Below, piece by piece: positions 41,709 to 49,674 of a stretch of DNA of 64,000 nt. The notes below the pieces were generated by a model. The model was given only the letters and a program-made list of their open reading frames with translations, did no database searches and was not told where the DNA came from. Numbering within the stretch: position 1 is the first letter of the stretch; each line of letters opens with the position of its first letter. The position numbers were made by a program, and so were the translations under genes. Origin of the DNA: Cellulosimicrobium sp. Marseille-Q4280 (lineage in GTDB: Bacteria; Actinomycetota; Actinomycetes; Actinomycetales; Cellulomonadaceae); NCBI RefSeq assembly GCF_943181405.1, contig NZ_CALPBY010000005.1:62001-126000 (forward strand). Direction: 5' to 3'.

Positions 41709-42575
41709 ATGCGCATCGCCCTCGCCGCCACCTGCATCGGGGACGTCATGTTCCCGCAGGCGCCCCGTGCCACCGCCCTGCTGCTGGAACGCCTCGGGCA
41801 CGAGGTCCACGTCCCCGACGGCCAGGCGTGCTGCGGGCAGATGCACGTCAACACCGGGTACATGGCCGAGGCGGTGCCGGTCGTGCGCAACCACGTCGAG
41901 GCGTTCTCGCCCGTGCTCGACGGCGAGTGGGACGCGATCGTGGTGCCGTCCGGGTCGTGCACGGGATCGATCCGCCACCAGCAGGGCATGGTGTGCCGCC
42001 GCGCAGGGCTGGAGGCGCTCGGGAAGACGGCCGACGCCGTCGCGGCGAAGACCTACGAGCTGTCCGAGCTGCTCGTCGACGTGCTCGGCCTGACCGACGT
42101 CGGCGCCTACTTCCCGCACCGCGTCACCTACCACCCCACGTGCCACTCGCTCCGGATGCTGCACGTCGGCGACAAGCCGCTGCGGCTCCTGCGGGCCGTC
42201 GAGGGGATCGACCTCGTCGAGCTGCCCGGCGCGGAGTCGTGCTGCGGGTTCGGCGGCACGTTCGCGCTGAAGAACACGGAGACGTCGACCGCGATGCTCG
42301 CCGACAAGATGACGTCCGTGAAGTCCACCGGTGCCGAGGTGCTCACGGCGGGCGACTCGTCCTGCCTCATGCACATCGGTGGCGGGCTCTCGCGCATCCG
42401 GGCCGGCGTGCGGACCCTGCACCTCGCCGAGATCCTCGCCTCGACACGCGTGTCAGGTCCACAGGTCACCGGGGCGTCCTCTCGCCCTGACACGTCGGGG
42501 GCGAACGCCACCGTGTCAGGGCCACGCGTCACCGGGGCGTCCTCTCGCCCTGACACGGTCGGGGGTGCGCGATGA
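41709..42575 (+). CDS. lutA: Lactate utilisation protein A (CCG-domain Fe-S protein)
   Basis: A 288-residue (Fe-S)-binding protein with two CCG domains: C-C-G at 41-43 and again at 178-180, each preceded by the usual upstream Cys pattern (S-C-T-G; T-C-H). With LutB and LutC it oxidises L-lactate to pyruvate in the cytoplasm. ATG at 41709 is placed by the conserved N-terminus M-R-I-A-L-A-A-T-C-I-G-D. LutA proteins are normally about 240-250 residues; the extra 40 residues here are encoded by two copies of a palindromic 46-bp repeat. Stop overlaps the lutB ATG. Confidence 0.93.
   Translation: MRIALAATCIGDVMFPQAPRATALLLERLGHEVHVPDGQACCGQMHVNTGYMAEAVPVVRNHVEAFSPVLDGEWDAIVVPSGSCTGSIRHQQGMVCRRAGLEALGKTADAVAAKTYELSELLVDVLGLTDVGAYFPHRVTYHPTCHSLRMLHVGDKPLRLLRAVEGIDLVELPGAESCCGFGGTFALKNTETSTAMLADKMTSVKSTGAEVLTAGDSSCLMHIGGGLSRIRAGVRTLHLAEILASTRVSGPQVTGASSRPDTSGANATVSGPRVTGASSRPDTVGGAR
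42449..42557. repeat. Two copies of a 46-bp palindromic repeat inside the lutA 3' end
   Basis: Copies at 42449-42494 and 42512-42557, 63 bp apart (21 codons, so in frame). Each starts with CGTGTCAGG and ends with CCTGACACG, so each can form a hairpin. They encode V-S-G-P-x-V-T-G-A-S-S-R-P-D-T twice, beyond the normal end of LutA. Confidence 0.88.
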
Positions 42576-44323
42576 GCCGGAGCACGTTCCTGGGCCTTCC
42601 GGTGCCGCGCCGGTCGGCGTCCGGTGCCCGCACCCTGCCCGACGACGCCGCTCGCCCGGGCGACCACGGCACCTCCACCGGTGCAGGGGCGGCGTCGGAC
42701 ACGTTCGGCGACGTGCCGCACCCCGACGAGCCGCTGCGCTGGGGCGACGACTTCCCCACCGCCGCGCGGCAGGCGCTGCAGAACACGCAGCTGCGCCGGA
42801 ACCTCGCGCACGCGACGTCGACGATCCGCGCCAAGCGTGCCGCGGTGGTCGGCGAGGTGCCCGACTGGGAAGCCCTGCGCGACGCCGGGTCCGCGATCAA
42901 GACCGACGTCATGGCGCGCCTGCCCGAGCTCCTGGAGGAGCTGGAGCGCAACGTGGTGGCGCGCGGCGGCGTCGTGCACTGGGCGCGCGACGCCGACGAG
43001 GCGAACCGCATCGTCGCGGACCTCGTGAAGGCCAAGGGCGTCGACGAGGTCGTCAAGGTCAAGTCGATGGCGACCCAGGAGATCGGGCTCAACGAGGCGC
43101 TCGCCGCCGAGGGGGTCGCGGCCTACGAGACCGACCTCGCCGAGCTCATCGTGCAGCTCGCCGACGACATGCCGTCGCACATCCTCGTGCCCGCGATCCA
43201 CCGCAACCGCGCGGAGATCCGCGAGATCTTCCTCGAGCGCATGGGCGACGCCCCGCCCGACCTGTCCGACGTGCCGCGCGAGCTCGCGATGGCCGCGCGC
43301 GCCCACCTGCGCCGCAAGTTCCTCTCCGCGAAGGTCGCGATCAGCGGAGCGAACTTCGGCGTCGCGGACACGGGCACGCTCACCGTCGTGGAGTCCGAGG
43401 GCAACGGGCGCATGTGCCTCACGCTGCCCGAGACGCTCATCACGGTCATGGGCATCGAGAAGATCGTGCCCACCTACACCGACCTCGAGGTGTTCCTCCA
43501 GCTCCTGCCGCGCTCGTCGACGGGCGAGCGCATGAACCCGTACACGTCCCTGTGGACGGGCGTCACGCCGGGCGACGGCCCGCAGGAGTTCCACCTCGTG
43601 CTGCTCGACAACGGGCGCACCGACGTCCTCGCCGACGAGGTGGGCCGCGCCGCGCTGCACTGCATCCGCTGCTCGGCGTGCCTCAACGTGTGCCCGGTGT
43701 ACGAGCGCGTGGGCGGGCACGCGTACGGGTCGGTGTACCCCGGCCCGATCGGCGCGATCCTCACGCCGCAGCTCACGAAGTCGTCGGGCGGCCTCTCCGG
43801 TCATCACGACCCGAACGCGTCGCTCCCCTACGCGTCGACGCTGTGCGGCGCGTGCTACGAGGTGTGCCCGGTGAAGATCGACATCCCGTCGATCCTCGTC
43901 GAGCTGCGGGCCCGAGAGGTCGACGCGGACCGCGGCGGTCTGCCCACCGGCTGGGGCGCCGCGATGAAGGCCGCGTCGTTCGTCATGTCCGACGCGCGGC
44001 GGTTCGAGCTCGCGGAGAAGGCGGCGGTGCTCGGGCGCGTGGTCGCCGGGCCGAAGGGCCGCATCTCGACGCTGCCGCCGCCCGCCAGTGCCTGGACCCG
44101 GTCACGCGACCTGCCCGCGCCCGCGAAGCAGACGTTCCGCGACTGGTGGCGGACCGAGCACGTCGCCCCGCCGGGCGCGGGATCCGCCGGGACCGTGGCT
44201 GCCGAACCGGGGGTCGCGCGTCACGAGGACGCACCGTCCGCTGCCGAACCCGGGGTTACGCGGCAGGAAGAGCCTCCCGTGCCGCGCAACCCAGGGTTCG
44301 GCGAGGAGGGTGGGGCCCGATGA
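42572..44323 (+). CDS. lutB: Lactate utilisation protein B (iron-sulfur cluster protein)
   Basis: A 583-residue LutB. The N-terminal two-thirds is a LUD-type domain with V-K-V-K-S-M and G-I-T-G/A-D-T-G-T-L-T-V-V-E-S-E-G-N-G-R-like segments. Two 4Fe-4S motifs follow: C-I-R-C-S-A-C-L-N-V-C-P from residue 364 and C-G-A-C-Y-E-V-C-P from 425. Longer than usual (480-510): about 45 variable residues at the N-terminus and about 40 Pro/Glu-rich residues at the C-terminus, the latter encoded by repeats with the A-E-P-G-V-x-R-x-E pattern. ATGA overlaps with lutA and lutC make one coupled operon. Confidence 0.93.
   Translation: MSRSTFLGLPVPRRSASGARTLPDDAARPGDHGTSTGAGAASDTFGDVPHPDEPLRWGDDFPTAARQALQNTQLRRNLAHATSTIRAKRAAVVGEVPDWEALRDAGSAIKTDVMARLPELLEELERNVVARGGVVHWARDADEANRIVADLVKAKGVDEVVKVKSMATQEIGLNEALAAEGVAAYETDLAELIVQLADDMPSHILVPAIHRNRAEIREIFLERMGDAPPDLSDVPRELAMAARAHLRRKFLSAKVAISGANFGVADTGTLTVVESEGNGRMCLTLPETLITVMGIEKIVPTYTDLEVFLQLLPRSSTGERMNPYTSLWTGVTPGDGPQEFHLVLLDNGRTDVLADEVGRAALHCIRCSACLNVCPVYERVGGHAYGSVYPGPIGAILTPQLTKSSGGLSGHHDPNASLPYASTLCGACYEVCPVKIDIPSILVELRAREVDADRGGLPTGWGAAMKAASFVMSDARRFELAEKAAVLGRVVAGPKGRISTLPPPASAWTRSRDLPAPAKQTFRDWWRTEHVAPPGAGSAGTVAAEPGVARHEDAPSAAEPGVTRQEEPPVPRNPGFGEEGGAR
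44243..44302. repeat. Long imperfect palindrome in the lutB 3' end
   Basis: A 60-base imperfect inverted repeat with arms of about 23 bases (GCCGAACCC...GGGTTCGGC outside, GGTTACGCGGCA...TGCCGCGCAACC inside). A partial copy of the left arm lies at about 44201-44228. It is translated as part of the C-terminal tail of LutB. Confidence 0.78.
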
Positions 44324-45039
44324 GCGCGCGCGACGACGTCCTGGCCCGTGTCCGCGCCGCGCTGGTCCCGACCGCGAGCGGCAGCCCGGTCACCAGCAGC
44401 GGCCCGACGGCGGACACCCACCCGGGTCCGGTCGGTGACCCCGCGGCGTCGGTCACCGACGTGCCGCGGACGTACCGGGCGACCGGTGAGCACGCGCCGG
44501 GATCGGACGCGGCGGTCGAGATCCTCGTCGACCGGCTCGTCGACTACCGGGCGCACGTGCACCGCGCGGCGTCGCCGGAGGAGGTCGCGGGGATCGTCGG
44601 CGAGCTGCTCGCGGAGGCGCGCTCCGTCGTCGTGCCGCCGGCGCTCGACGACGCGTGGCTCGCCGCGCTGCCCGCGACGGCGGCCCGCGTCGCGGACTCG
44701 CGAGAGGACCCCCGGACCGCCGACGAGCTCGACGCCGTCGACGCCGTCGTGACGGCCGCCCGCGTCGCGATCGCCGACACCGGGACGATCGTGCTCGACG
44801 GCGAGCCCGACCAGGGTCGTCGCGCGATCACGCTCGTGCCGGACCTGCACGTGTGCGTCGTGCGCACGGACCAGGTGGTGCACACCGTGCCGGAGGGAGT
44901 GCGGCTGCTCGCCGAGCACCCCGAGCGCCCGCAGACCTGGATCAGCGGCCCGAGCGCGACGAGCGACATCGAGCTGTCCCGCGTCGAGGGCGTGCACGGC
45001 CCCCGCACGCTCCACGTCGTCCTCGCCTCGCCGAGGTAG
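44320..45039 (+). CDS. lutC: Lactate utilisation protein C (LUD domain)
   Basis: A 239-residue LUD-domain protein, third component of the LutABC lactate oxidation complex. The core has V-V-T-A-A-R-V-A-I-A-D-T-G-T-I-V-L (about 144-160), the R-R-A-I-T-L-V-P-D-L-H segment and the terminal G-P-S-A-T-S-D-I-E-L-S-R-V-E-G-V-H-G-P-R-T-L, which are hallmarks of LutC/YkgG. The stop codon TAG is provided by the first unit (CGAGGTAGTA) of the repeat array that follows. Confidence 0.93.
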   Translation: MSARDDVLARVRAALVPTASGSPVTSSGPTADTHPGPVGDPAASVTDVPRTYRATGEHAPGSDAAVEILVDRLVDYRAHVHRAASPEEVAGIVGELLAEARSVVVPPALDDAWLAALPATAARVADSREDPRTADELDAVDAVVTAARVAIADTGTIVLDGEPDQGRRAITLVPDLHVCVVRTDQVVHTVPEGVRLLAEHPERPQTWISGPSATSDIELSRVEGVHGPRTLHVVLASPR

Positions 45040-45190
45040 TACCCCGGTCACCGAGGTAGTACCGCGGTCGCCGACCGGGGTACTACCTCGCAGGCTGGGG
45101 TACTACCTCGCGGATCGCCGTACTACCTCGCGGACTGGGGTCCTACCTCGCGGATTGCGGTACTACCTCGGGGGCTGGGGTACTACCTCG
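45032..45190. repeat. 20-bp-period repeat array, two inverted then six direct units
   Basis: CGAGGTAGTA occurs at 45032 and 45052. Its reverse complement TACTACCTCG occurs at 45081, 45101, 45121, 45161 and 45181, with TCCTACCTCG at 45141. The six forward units are spaced exactly 20 bp apart, and so are the two inverted ones. Unit spacers are mostly CGGANTGGGG-like. The first unit supplies the TAG stop of lutC and the last supplies the TAG stop of the converging NUDIX gene. The inverted and direct units can pair, so bidirectional termination is possible. Confidence 0.9.
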
Positions 45191-45887
45191 CGGCCCGACG
45201 GCGGTGGCGGACCTCCGCGAGGACCGTCGCCAGGCGCTCCGGGAAGTCGGGCGGCGTGCCGGCCGGCAGGTCGTCGACGGGGAACCACGCGACGTCCTCG
45301 CTCTCGTCGCTCACGGTCGTGCGGGCGACAGGATCGGCGAACGCGACGAACCCGACGTCCCAGTGCGTGCGGCACGCGCCGAACGCCGCCGCGAGGTCGT
45401 GCCGGTGCACGTCGACGGGCGGCGCCGGAGCGGGGAGCTGCCCGGCGTCGTCCGGCTCGTCCGGCTCGAACGGCTCGAACGGCCGCAGATCGGCGAGCCC
45501 GCTCTCCTCGCGCGCCTCGCGGTACGCGGCGCCGGCGAGCGTCGTGTCGCCCGGCTCGACGTGCCCGCCCACCTGGACCCAGAACTGTCCCTTGCGGTGG
45601 AAGCACAGCAGCACGCGCGACAGGTCCGGGCTGAGCACGAAGCAGCTCGCGGTGAGGTGCTCGGGGCCGCCGTCGCGCCGCACCGCGTCGGGCCGGGCAG
45701 CGTCGGCGCGCGCCGCGTCGGGCCCGGCGGCATCGGGCCCGGCGGCATCCGGCCGGGCGGCGTCGTCCCGGACGAACGCGACGTACTCGGCCGCGAGCGC
45801 CGCCTGCGCGGGGTCGGTGGGGTGGAACCCCTCCAGCCGCCGCAGGGCGTCGAGCGCGAGGACGGCAGCAGGGTCGGGCGAGGTCAT
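45183..45887 (-). CDS. NUDIX hydrolase
   Basis: A 234-residue NUDIX-fold pyrophosphohydrolase. The NUDIX box spans about residues 107-129, beginning G-H-V-E-P-G-D and ending R-E-A-R-E-E-S-G-L; the REUXEEXGU half is intact but the first conserved Glu (GX5E) is Asp. Residues about 43-68 are a low-complexity D-A-A-G-P/R-P repeat encoded by about five 15-bp DNA repeats. The substrate is unknown. Ends at a TAG formed by the last unit of the repeat array. Divergent from the P-loop kinase gene across a 115-base gap with a large palindrome. Confidence 0.88.
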   Translation of the reverse strand: MTSPDPAAVLALDALRRLEGFHPTDPAQAALAAEYVAFVRDDAARPDAAGPDAAGPDAARADAARPDAVRRDGGPEHLTASCFVLSPDLSRVLLCFHRKGQFWVQVGGHVEPGDTTLAGAAYREAREESGLADLRPFEPFEPDEPDDAGQLPAPAPPVDVHRHDLAAAFGACRTHWDVGFVAFADPVARTTVSDESEDVAWFPVDDLPAGTPPDFPERLATVLAEVRHRRRAAR

Positions 45888-45908
45888 CCGCGCAGGCTAC
45901 GTCGAGAT

Positions 45909-45972
45909 CGCCGAGAAGTGACCTTCCGCCCCGGATCTGGGCAGATCCAGGGCGGATGCTCACTTCTCGGCG
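45909..45972. repeat. 64-base palindromic element between NUDIX and kinase genes
   Basis: Outer arms CGCCGAGAAGTGA (45909-45921) and TCACTTCTCGGCG (45960-45972) are perfectly complementary. Inside, CCGCCC/GGGCGG and GGATCTG/CAGATCC also pair, so nearly the whole element folds into one long hairpin. It lies in the divergent promoter region. It looks like a miniature intergenic repeat rather than a simple operator. Confidence 0.8.
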
Positions 45973-46002
45973 CGGTCGGCACGCCTGGGAGAATGGGTTC
46001 CC

Positions 46003-46677
46003 GTGACTGCCAGCCCTCCTCCCGACCCGACGGACGTGGACCCGGCCGACGCCGGCCCCGAGGCCGCGCTGTTCGACGTGCCGCCCGGTTCGCGCGAGGT
46101 GCCGACGCGCGTCGTGCTCCTCACGGGAGCGTCCGGCTCCGGCAAGACGTCGCTCACCCGGCGGCTCGGGCTCCCGGTCGTCGCGCTCGACGACTTCTAC
46201 CTCGACCACGACCACCCCGGCCTCCCTCAGCGGTTCGGCATCGTCGACTGGGACGACCCCCGCAGCTGGGACGCGGACGGCGCGGTCGCGGCGCTCGTCG
46301 AGCTGGCGCGCACCGGGCACACCGACGTGCCCGTCTACGACATCCCGACGTCCCGCCGCACCGGGACGACGCACGTCGACGTCACCGGGTCGCGGGTCGT
46401 GCTCGCCGAGGGCATCTTCGCCGCGGAGATCGTCGCGAGGTGCCGCGAGGAGGACGTGCTCGCGGACGCGATCTGCCTGCGCCGCCCGCGGCTCGTGTCG
46501 TTCTGGTTCCGGCTGCTGCGCGACCTCGCGGAGATGCGCAAGCCGCCGCTCACGCTCGTGCGACGTGGCTGGGCGCTGCTGCGGGCCGAACCCGGGCTCG
46601 TGCGGCACTGGGTGTCGCTCGGCTGCCGGGCGCTCACCCCGGCCCAGGCCGAGAAGGAGATCCGGGCGCTGCTCTGA
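46003..46677 (+). CDS. Uridine kinase-like P-loop protein
   Basis: A 224-residue P-loop kinase related to uridine/phosphoribulokinase. Walker A is G-A-S-G-S-G-K-T-S (about 42-50), followed by V-V-A-L-D-D-F-Y-L-D-H-D (about 58-69), I-V-D-W-D-D-P-R-S-W-D, and Y-D-I-P-T-S with a late V-L-A-E-G-I-F-A motif, as in actinobacterial uridine-kinase-like proteins. It probably phosphorylates a nucleoside or similar small molecule, but the substrate is unproven. GTG at 46003 follows a GGGAGAATGGG segment. No operon partners. Confidence 0.82.
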   Translation: MTASPPPDPTDVDPADAGPEAALFDVPPGSREVPTRVVLLTGASGSGKTSLTRRLGLPVVALDDFYLDHDHPGLPQRFGIVDWDDPRSWDADGAVAALVELARTGHTDVPVYDIPTSRRTGTTHVDVTGSRVVLAEGIFAAEIVARCREEDVLADAICLRRPRLVSFWFRLLRDLAEMRKPPLTLVRRGWALLRAEPGLVRHWVSLGCRALTPAQAEKEIRALL

Positions 46678-46692
46678 CGCGTCCGGAGGACG

Positions 46693-47085
46693 TCAGCGGT
46701 CGACGAGGCTCACGACGGCCTCCCGCGGACCGCCGCACTGCTCCCGGTCCGGGTCGACGAGGCGGAACCTCGGCTCGACGGTGCGCACCTGGACGACGGA
46801 ACCGGTCCCGACCTCCGTCACGCGCACCTCGACCTCGTCGACCTCGCCCGCGCTCCCGCGCCACACCGGCCCTTCCGGTTCCTCGTCCTCGCCGACGGAG
46901 CAGTCCTCCGCGGCCGGCGGGCAGGACACCTCCACCGCGTACCGGTCGCGCTCGGGCCAGCCGTCGAACAACCGCACCGCGAGGACGGACCCGTACCCGA
47001 CCGGCGCACACGGCGCCGGGCGGGAGCACCCGGCGACGGCGAGCGCCACCAGGAGCAGCACGGCGAGTGCTCGCGCCGGCCTCAC
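46693..47085 (-). CDS. Small putative lipoprotein
   Basis: A 130-residue exported protein. The N-terminus is a lipoprotein signal (R-P-A-R-A-L-A-V-L-L-L-V-A-L-A-V-A-G-C), so Cys at about 19 is likely lipidated. The mature part has four more Cys residues and an acidic patch (V-G-E-D-E-E-P-E-G), and is predicted mainly beta. No family recognised. GTG at 47085 overlaps the stop of the PrmC-like gene (GTGA), so the two are co-translated. Confidence 0.72.
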   Translation of the reverse strand: MRPARALAVLLLVALAVAGCSRPAPCAPVGYGSVLAVRLFDGWPERDRYAVEVSCPPAAEDCSVGEDEEPEGPVWRGSAGEVDEVEVRVTEVGTGSVVQVRTVEPRFRLVDPDREQCGGPREAVVSLVDR

Positions 47086-47966
47086 GAGAACGTCCTGAGC
47101 GGAGCGCCCGGTGCCGACGTCGGAGCGGTCCCCACGACGGCCGTCGCGCCGATCTCGTCGTCTCGCACCACGCGCGCGTCGAGCCCGGCGCGCTCGAGGA
47201 TCCCGACGGCGCCCGGTGCCTGCCGCTCGCCCGACTCGGTGAGCAGCGATCCGCCCGGCGCGAGCCATGCCGCGGCGTCGGCGGTGACGCGACGCAGGAC
47301 GTCGAGGCCGTCCGCACCGCCGTCGAGCGCGACCCGGTGCTCGTGGTCACGCGCCTCGGGCGGCAGGTGCGCGATCTCGTCCGTCGGCACGTAGGGCACG
47401 TTCGCGAGCAGGACGTCGACCCGACCGCGCAGCGCCGCCGGGAGCGCATCGAACAGGTCGCCCGCGGACGCAGTCCCGCCGACGGGCGCGACGTTGCGCG
47501 CCGCGCACGCGACGGCGTCCGGGTCGACGTCCGCCGCGTGGAGCTCCACCGGCGTCCCCGCGACGGCGGACTCGGTCGCGAGCGCCAGACCGATCGCGCC
47601 GCTGCCGCAGCACAGGTCGACGACGAGCGGCCTTCCCCCGTCCGCCCCGCCCAGGGCGCCCGACGACGCGCGGCCGACCGGGCGGCGTCGGGCCAGGAGC
47701 GCGAGCGCCTCCTCCACGAGGAGGCCCGTGCGGCGCCGGGGCACGAAGACGCCCGGCGTGACGTCCACGCGCAGCCCGCGGAACTCGGCCCAGCCGAGCA
47801 CCTGCTCGAGCGGCTCGCCCGCGACCCGGCGCGAGACCAGGGCGTCGAGCGCGGCGTCCGACGCCGCGGCGTCGAGCAGGAGCGCCGCCTCGTCCTCGGC
47901 GAAGACGCAGCCGGCAGCGCGCAGCAGCGCGACGACGTCAGGCCGGTCGGTCGCGTGCGCACCCAT
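47082..47966 (-). CDS. PrmC/HemK-like putative protein N5-glutamine methyltransferase
   Basis: A 294-residue SAM-dependent methyltransferase of the HemK type. The SAM motif is D-L-C-C-G-S-G-A-I-G (117-126), and the acidic end of strand 2 is in A-A-D-V-D-P-D. The substrate-binding N-P-P-Y of true PrmC is replaced by N-V-P-Y (189-192). The small N-terminal helical domain is present. This NVPY subgroup is found in actinobacteria besides canonical PrmC and its target is not established. Leftward, upstream partner of the lipoprotein gene. Confidence 0.83.
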   Translation of the reverse strand: MGAHATDRPDVVALLRAAGCVFAEDEAALLLDAAASDAALDALVSRRVAGEPLEQVLGWAEFRGLRVDVTPGVFVPRRRTGLLVEEALALLARRRPVGRASSGALGGADGGRPLVVDLCCGSGAIGLALATESAVAGTPVELHAADVDPDAVACAARNVAPVGGTASAGDLFDALPAALRGRVDVLLANVPYVPTDEIAHLPPEARDHEHRVALDGGADGLDVLRRVTADAAAWLAPGGSLLTESGERQAPGAVGILERAGLDARVVRDDEIGATAVVGTAPTSAPGAPLRTFS

Positions 47967-47999
47967 GGCCGAGGACCCTACCGGCCCGCCGGGCCGCGC

Positions 48000-48416
48000 T
48001 CACCCCACGGTGACCCATTCCGACCGCCAGGGCTGCGGCTCGAACGGCTCGGCCCACTGTGCGGTCTCGTGCGCGATCCTCCCGTCGCGCAGCTCGAAGA
48101 CGAACACCGTCTCGAAGACGGGCCCGTCGTAGTCGAGCCGTGCCATCAGGACGGCCAGGTCGCCCGAGACGAGCACGCGCCACGGCGAGATGGTCGGCAG
48201 CTGCGGGAACGCCCCGTAGACGCCCCTGCGGTTCTCGGCGCCGACGACCTTCTCGCCGGACTGCGGCCAGTCCATCACGGCGTCGTCGTGGAACAGCTCG
48301 TCCATGACGCTCACGTCGCGCGCGTTGATGCACTCGACCAGGCGCCGCACGACGGTGGCGTTCTCTTCCTCGTGGCGGTCCAGCGGTGTACCGCCCGGAC
48401 CTGTCGCGTCGACCAT
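48000..48416 (-). CDS. NTF2/SnoaL-like protein
   Basis: A 138-residue cone-shaped alpha+beta fold protein of the SnoaL/nuclear-transport-factor-2-like type: helix V-V-R-R-L-V-E-C-I-N-A-R-D, then L-F-H-D-D-A-V-M-D-W-P, and paired strands ending V-F-V-F-E-L-R-D-G-R-I. Such proteins are ligand-binding or isomerase-like; the function is not predictable. ATG at 48416 follows GGAGGA. Ends 33 bases from the PrmC-like start on the same strand. The 175 bases upstream, to the LLM monooxygenase end, hold no gene that I see. Confidence 0.8.
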   Translation of the reverse strand: MVDATGPGGTPLDRHEEENATVVRRLVECINARDVSVMDELFHDDAVMDWPQSGEKVVGAENRRGVYGAFPQLPTISPWRVLVSGDLAVLMARLDYDGPVFETVFVFELRDGRIAHETAQWAEPFEPQPWRSEWVTVG

Positions 48417-48591
48417 GGCCGTCCTCCGTCCCGCGTCTGCCGCGGACGTCGTCCGGACGGCGGCGAGCTGAGCAGGCGCACCTCTCCTCACGGCCATCGT
48501 CCTCCCCGGGGCGGGTACCGTCCACAGCACGCGGGACGGCACCCGCCACCGGGCCGCACGGTGCGTCGACCGTTGCCCGTGCGGTTCCCCG

Positions 48592-49674
48592 TCAGGCGCG
48601 GAGCAGCGGGAGGAGCTGCTCTCCCTGCCTCTCGATCTCGCGCAGGTACGGGGTGTCCGAGAGCACGAAGTGCGTGACTCCCAGGTCCTGGTACCGGCGC
48701 AGCGACTTGGCGACGTCCTGCGCCGAGCCGACGAGCCACGTCGTGCCGGCTCCCCCGCCGCCGAACCGCCCGGGCGTCGTCCACAGGTTCTCGTCGAGCA
48801 CCTCGCCGCGCGCGGCGAGGTCGAGCAGTCGCTGCTGCCCGACGGCGGTCCGCCGCCCACGGTCGCGCGCGGACCACGCGTCCCCCTGCGCGGCGCGGTC
48901 CGCGAGCTGCGCGACCTTGGCCTCGGCGTCGGCCCAGGCCTCCTCGGTCGTGTCGCGCACGAACGTCGTGACGCGCAGCCCGAACTCGAGCGGTGCGTGC
49001 TCGCGGCCGAGCTCGGCGCTGAGCCGCTCGAGCCGGTCGATCCGCTCGGCGACCCCGTCGAGCGGCTCGCCCCAGAAGAGCTGCACGTCGGCCTCCGTGG
49101 CGGCGACCTGTTCGGCCGCCTCGGACGCGCCGCCGAAGTAGAGCCGCGGGTGCTTGCGCTCTCCCCGGACCACCGGTCGCGGCCCGAGCCGCGACCCGGT
49201 CACGGAGAAGTGCTCGCCCTCGTAGGTGACCTCCTCCTGCGTCCACAGGCGCCGGACGATCTGCAGGAACTCCCGCGTGCGCGCGTAGCGGTGCGCGGGA
49301 TCCGCCTCGCCGTCCCCGTACGCCGCTTGCCCGTCCGACCCCGAGACGATGTTCACGAGCAGCCGGCCACCGCTCAGGTGGTCGAGCGTCGCGGCGGCCG
49401 ACGCGAAGTGCGCCGGTCGCCAGAACCCCGGCCGGATCGCGACGAGCGGCTTGAACGTCGTCGTGCGGGCGGCGAGCGCCGTCGCGACGGTGAACGTGTC
49501 GGGACGGCCCCAGCTCGTCCCGAGCAGCGCCCCTCCCCAGCCGTGCCGTTCCAGCGCGAGCGCGTGGCTCGTGAGCGTGTCGAGGCTGTTGTGGTCCTCG
49601 ACCGCGTCGTCGCCGCGGTGCCCGGGACGGACCTGGTTGGGGACGTACCAGAGGTGCTCCGACGCGCCGCTCAT
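48592..49674 (-). CDS. LLM-class flavin-dependent alkanesulfonate monooxygenase (SsuD-like)
   Basis: A 360-residue FMNH2-dependent monooxygenase of the bacterial luciferase-like fold. SsuD-like features are L-E-R-H-G-W-G-G-A-L-L-G-T-S-W (about 40-54), the R-P-G-F-W-R-P segment near 80 and L-S-G-G-R-L-L-V-N-I-V-S-G-S (about 99-112). It would desulfonate alkanesulfonates to aldehyde and sulfite using reduced flavin from a separate reductase, which is not seen here. Start overlaps the stop of the other LLM gene (ATGA). Last gene of the five-gene sulfur operon. Confidence 0.88.
   Translation of the reverse strand: MSGASEHLWYVPNQVRPGHRGDDAVEDHNSLDTLTSHALALERHGWGGALLGTSWGRPDTFTVATALAARTTTFKPLVAIRPGFWRPAHFASAAATLDHLSGGRLLVNIVSGSDGQAAYGDGEADPAHRYARTREFLQIVRRLWTQEEVTYEGEHFSVTGSRLGPRPVVRGERKHPRLYFGGASEAAEQVAATEADVQLFWGEPLDGVAERIDRLERLSAELGREHAPLEFGLRVTTFVRDTTEEAWADAEAKVAQLADRAAQGDAWSARDRGRRTAVGQQRLLDLAARGEVLDENLWTTPGRFGGGGAGTTWLVGSAQDVAKSLRRYQDLGVTHFVLSDTPYLREIERQGEQLLPLLRA

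Noticed and set aside
44198-44323. Frameshift at the lutB 3' end to explain the odd tail
   Set aside because: The frame stays open and the ATGA overlap with lutC is intact, so the tail is simply repeat-derived.
45032-45190. CRISPR array
   Set aside because: Repeat units are about 10 bp with 10-bp similar spacers and two units inverted; real arrays have longer identical repeats and unique spacers of 30 or more bases. No cas genes are present.
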